A program made the translations under genes and the position numbers. A DNA stretch of 64,000 bases, taken from positions 40,993 to 104,992 of the forward strand of contig NZ_BAKK01000015.1 of NCBI RefSeq assembly GCF_000614145.1, given 5' to 3'. The notes beneath the pieces are model-generated. The model made no database searches and was not told the DNA's origin. It worked only from the letters and a program-made list of their open reading frames with translations. Shown here piece after piece: positions 61,609 through 64,000 of the stretch. The stretch's first letter is position 1, and every line of letters starts with the position of its first letter. This stretch comes from Bacteroides faecichinchillae JCM 17102 (lineage in GTDB: Bacteria; Bacteroidota; Bacteroidia; Bacteroidales; Bacteroidaceae).

Positions 61609-62088
61609 CTATTTTATATATAAACGTAAAAGGATACGTTTATTTTTACATGCATCACAAATAATAGAATATATAGCTAATTTGTTTTCCGTATTGTTTT
61701 CATTTTCGGTTAGAGTCAAACTATCTAAATTTCTTGCAATATATAAACTATAATGGCTTTTTCTATTTAGTGATAGAAAACAACTATCTATTACACTTTC
61801 CTTTTCTTCAATATTATATATCATGGGATATACAAGTTTTAAGTCTAAATAATATTTCCCTTTTATAACAATGTCTTCACTCTTAGATCTAATATTATTT
61901 TTCATACTTATGATCTGAAATATAGAATCATTTCTTTGAGCATTAATTATATAAAGAAAATCATTACAATCAATCGACTGTATATAAAACAAGGACATAT
62001 CTTTGGGCTCTTACATATCTGAACTCAATAATCTTGTCTGAGAGCATGATACTAAAATAAAACCAATAACACATATTATATATTTCAT
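61609..62088 (-). pseudogene. Small lipoprotein gene interrupted by a stop codon
   Basis: From ATG at 62088 the frame reads a lipoprotein signal (MKYIICVIGFILVSCSQTR), then LLSSDM and a TAA at 62013-62011. In the same frame it resumes with EPKDMSLFYIQSID and continues for 129 residues to 61609, ending in KNKRILLRLYIK. It is thus either one lipoprotein gene of about 159 codons with a nonsense codon, or a short peptide followed by a separate ORF. No family recognised. It lies downstream of Rhs debris, so it may be a remnant of an immunity or accessory lipoprotein. Confidence 0.45.
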
Positions 62089-62092
62089 ATAT

Positions 62093-62581
62093 TCAGGGTA
62101 ATGTTTGAATTATTTTATTTATCCCTCTTTTAGAAACAAACCATTCTACTTTCACTGCATTATTTATATCCTGTGTCTCCTCTCCCTTCTTATCATACAT
62201 CTTTTGGTATACTGTAGATTGGGAAGTTGCTTTATTATGTGCTTTCCCAAAAACACTACCTGCAATGTTGGCTGGTGGACTTGGGATTCCTGTTTTTTGA
62301 GAAATTCGTGCCCCCTCATATGTTTCTGTTACTTCATGCATAATCATTTTACCTGATGTTTCTGTATGCTCATCTGCACTTCGTAACACATTTGGATTAA
62401 TTTCTTGATGCGCAGTGACCTTTATGTTTCCAAAACTATCTGTTTCAACAGTATTACCCATAAAAGCACCGCCAACCATATGATTCCCTGTTGATGTCGT
62501 ATTACCATCTGTAGTCACTAAATTAATCATAACTGTATTATCACTTATCATTTTTGCCATTTTTCTTGCAGCACGATTCAT
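62093..62581 (-). CDS. Orphan Rhs-type C-terminal domain with a HEVTE motif
   Basis: This 162-aa ORF starts MNRAARKMAKMISDN and contains INLVTTDGNTTSTGNHMVGG, ETDSFGNIKVTAHQEINPN and KMIMHEVTETYEGARISQ. The layout resembles variable C-terminal domains of Bacteroides Rhs proteins, and HEVTE could be a metal-binding hydrolase motif. Just upstream on the same strand, in another frame, is Rhs-like YDINGNLIKDLNKNI (about 62620-62680). It is probably a displaced toxin tip without its own export part. Whether it is expressed is unclear. Confidence 0.55.
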   Translation of the reverse strand: MNRAARKMAKMISDNTVMINLVTTDGNTTSTGNHMVGGAFMGNTVETDSFGNIKVTAHQEINPNVLRSADEHTETSGKMIMHEVTETYEGARISQKTGIPSPPANIAGSVFGKAHNKATSQSTVYQKMYDKKGEETQDINNAVKVEWFVSKRGINKIIQTLP

Positions 62582-62589
62582 TTTTTATC

Positions 62590-62880
62590 TACATTTACTA
62601 CATAACTAACATATCCAATACTGCTAATATTCTTGTTTAAATCTTTAATCAGATTACCATTTATATCATAAGATACTCAGTTTTCTGATTAATACTACTT
62701 TTAAACCATAGCCCATTACCGAATAGTTAGCAATAAGGCTATCATCTTTGAAGTAATATTCTTCAGTAAAACAAGCTATCATACGTGAAATAATACCCTG
62801 ATACAAATTATCTATCATTAGACAACATTTATCAGGGTAATACATCAATAAAATCAAAACTGAAACTTGTGGAAAACTAT
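62590..62880 (-). pseudogene. Rhs-related debris
   Basis: The minus strand holds a YD-repeat-like fragment (YDINGNLIKDLNKNISSIGY, 62620-62680) that runs to a stop just before 62584. Before it, in a different frame, an open segment (62666-62880) reads PQVSVLILLMYYPDKCC and ends VVLIRKLSIL. Neither has a convincing start. I interpret the stretch as leftover pieces of an earlier Rhs 3' end and its cassette. Confidence 0.4.
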
Positions 62881-63353
62881 TATTTTATTTTAAATTTAGA
62901 TTTCAGTCGCTTTATTTTCTCCTGTCGTATGAGCCGATGACGTTCTTCTTCTATATAATATTGAGACATACTTTTACCTTTAAAGCTTTCAACTACAAGC
63001 ATTATCCCTAATATCAATAGCGGAGAAGCTAGTGCATAGAACAAATAAAATCGGTTAGGATGAAAACTTTCTTGAATAACACGTATTTCTTCTGGTATAT
63101 ATCTCACTGCAATAGAATCTCCTATTGGAGTATGTCCATCATAACTACCTGCATAAATAATCTTATTGTTTATTAATACAGAACACCCTGAATTTGGTCG
63201 AGATATTCTGCCAGAAATTTCGACAATAGGAGCATAAAACAATCGCCCGTTTATTCTAATATTTTGAAACGTATATGTAATATAAATTGCAAAAATGAAT
63301 GCAAGTAAAGCTAATCCTCCTATAATAAAAAGTATTTTATTTATTTTTATCAT
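62880..63353 (-). CDS. Two-span membrane protein overlapping the Rhs gene, candidate immunity protein
   Basis: This 157-aa protein has one transmembrane helix at residues 6-28, an extracytoplasmic loop of about 70 residues, a second helix at about 102-124, and a basic cytoplasmic tail (RHRLIRQEKIKRLKSKFKIK). The loop shows a beta-like pattern (YAPIVEISGRISRPNSGCSV, IGDSIAVRYIPEE) similar to DUF3592-type proteins. Its ATG overlaps the last codons of the corrected Rhs frame by 17 bp, the classic effector-immunity arrangement. The immunity role is inference from position. Confidence 0.6.
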   Translation of the reverse strand: MIKINKILFIIGGLALLAFIFAIYITYTFQNIRINGRLFYAPIVEISGRISRPNSGCSVLINNKIIYAGSYDGHTPIGDSIAVRYIPEEIRVIQESFHPNRFYLFYALASPLLILGIMLVVESFKGKSMSQYYIEEERHRLIRQEKIKRLKSKFKIK

Positions 63354-64000
63354 TATCTTTTAGTGATTTTGTTACTATATTTTTTATTGTACCCAACGCA
63401 AAATTCGTAGTTAACTCTAGCCCAATATTTGTTGCCTTTTCTAATTTTGCTGATTTCATCATATTATTTTGTTGATCAGTCAAAACTTTGCCCTTATCCA
63501 GTTTTTTTTCCATTCTTTTAATTGTAGTATTAGCATTATTGTTATTGGGACTTACGTTTAAGTTTCCAGTAATGCCCCAACTACCACCTCAGTTCCCACA
63601 TTTTTTAATATATCCTGTCCTTTAATAGCATTATCAATCATTTGACCAGCTACTGATTTCCCTGCTTCTTTCAATGTGGTCTTTACAACTGTTTTTACAG
63701 TTGTTTTGGCTATATTCTTAGTCGTTGCTCCAATTGGATTTATAGCTCCTTCTGCAGCAGATACTATAATAGAACCTAAACTAATATCATCTGTAAAGGC
63801 ATCCAATCCCGTTTTTCCAGTAGCAAAATTCACTGCAACTTGACTCCCATAGTCTATTCCTGCGTTTACAATAGCACCAATAGCATTCACAATCCAACGT
63901 CCATCAGGATCTTTGTACAAAATAGGATTATTATTACAATAGAGATAAGATGAGTAAGAATAGTATTTCTCACTTATCGGATCTACAGTTGTCCATCTTT
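63337..64000 (-). CDS. Rhs repeat-associated core protein, 3' end, continuing past the window
   Basis: The gene enters from the right edge. The core end is clear: RWTTVDPISEKYYSYSSYLY, then CNNNPILYKDPDGRW near 63900, the conserved junction to the variable tip. The tip (about 185 aa) contains VNAIGAIVNAGIDYGSQVAVNF, an Ala/Thr/Lys-rich helical stretch and, after one missing A near 63573, continues GNLNVSPNNNNANTT to KDNDKNK with TAA at 63337-63339. The uncorrected frame stops at 63558. Such proteins are contact-dependent polymorphic toxins; the tip family is not recognised. The next gene overlaps its stop and may encode immunity. Confidence 0.75.

Overview
The window is chromosomal DNA from Bacteroides or a close relative in the Bacteroidaceae. 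This rests on the AT-rich composition, many promoters with the Bacteroides -7 element (TAnnTTTG), a MurF-alanine racemase fusion, GSCFA, DUF4876 and DUF6850 proteins, S-type sulfatases, lipoproteins with the surface-export signal C-S-(D/E)n, and an Rhs protein of Bacteroides type. The species cannot be named from the sequence alone.

Layout. (1) 0.1-13.6 kb is housekeeping: dxs-trkA-trkH on the minus strand; then on the plus strand a GSCFA protein, murF-alr, tatA-tatC and a Dna2-like nuclease/helicase. A block of 22-bp and 21-bp tandem repeats separates dxs from the GSCFA gene. (2) 13.7-18.6 kb holds a candidate structured RNA and a minus-strand uronate locus: an orphan galactitol-type EIIC permease, an exported KduI and a hexuronate-type MFS transporter, with a twin palindromic operator upstream. 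(3) 18.9-25.3 kb holds a TonB-C/plug-like exported protein, a LiaF-like membrane protein with a membrane LytTR regulator, a WG-repeat protein and a GH3 glycosidase. (4) 26-38 kb holds a radical SAM protein, a flavodiiron protein and nagB (plus), then a minus-strand operon (subtilase lipoprotein, PorV-like barrel, AsmA-like protein, YciO/Sua5) and a HAD phosphatase with a Pif1-like helicase. (5) 38.4-46.6 kb is a decaying carbohydrate/sulfate locus: an intact Tat-exported FAD oxidoreductase and an intact S-type sulfatase flank remnants of a glycosidase, a URO-D protein, an AraC regulator, a second sulfatase and a probable TIM-barrel hydrolase. (6) 46.7-57.7 kb holds a MalY/PatB-type lyase and a five-gene minus-strand operon (Big_2/FISUMP lipoprotein, TonB-dependent receptor, DUF4876 lipoprotein, DUF6850 barrel, M16 protease) that resembles the Fus/PqqL protein-import arrangement. 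(7) 58.2-64 kb holds a divergent (alpha/alpha)6 glycosidase and SGNH hydrolase pair, then the 3' end of an Rhs polymorphic toxin with an overlapping membrane-protein gene and orphan Rhs debris.

A pervasive feature is single-base frame breaks, nearly all -1 in short homopolymers, in genes that should be intact (dxs twice, tatC, nagB twice, the flavodiiron gene twice, the MFS gene, the M16 gene, the receptor twice and others). Restoring one base at each site gives normal full-length proteins, so I read these as consensus errors and annotate the full-length genes. The 40-45 kb region is different: it also carries nonsense codons and large deletions, and looks truly degenerate. I found no tRNA, rRNA, CRISPR array or complete insertion sequence.
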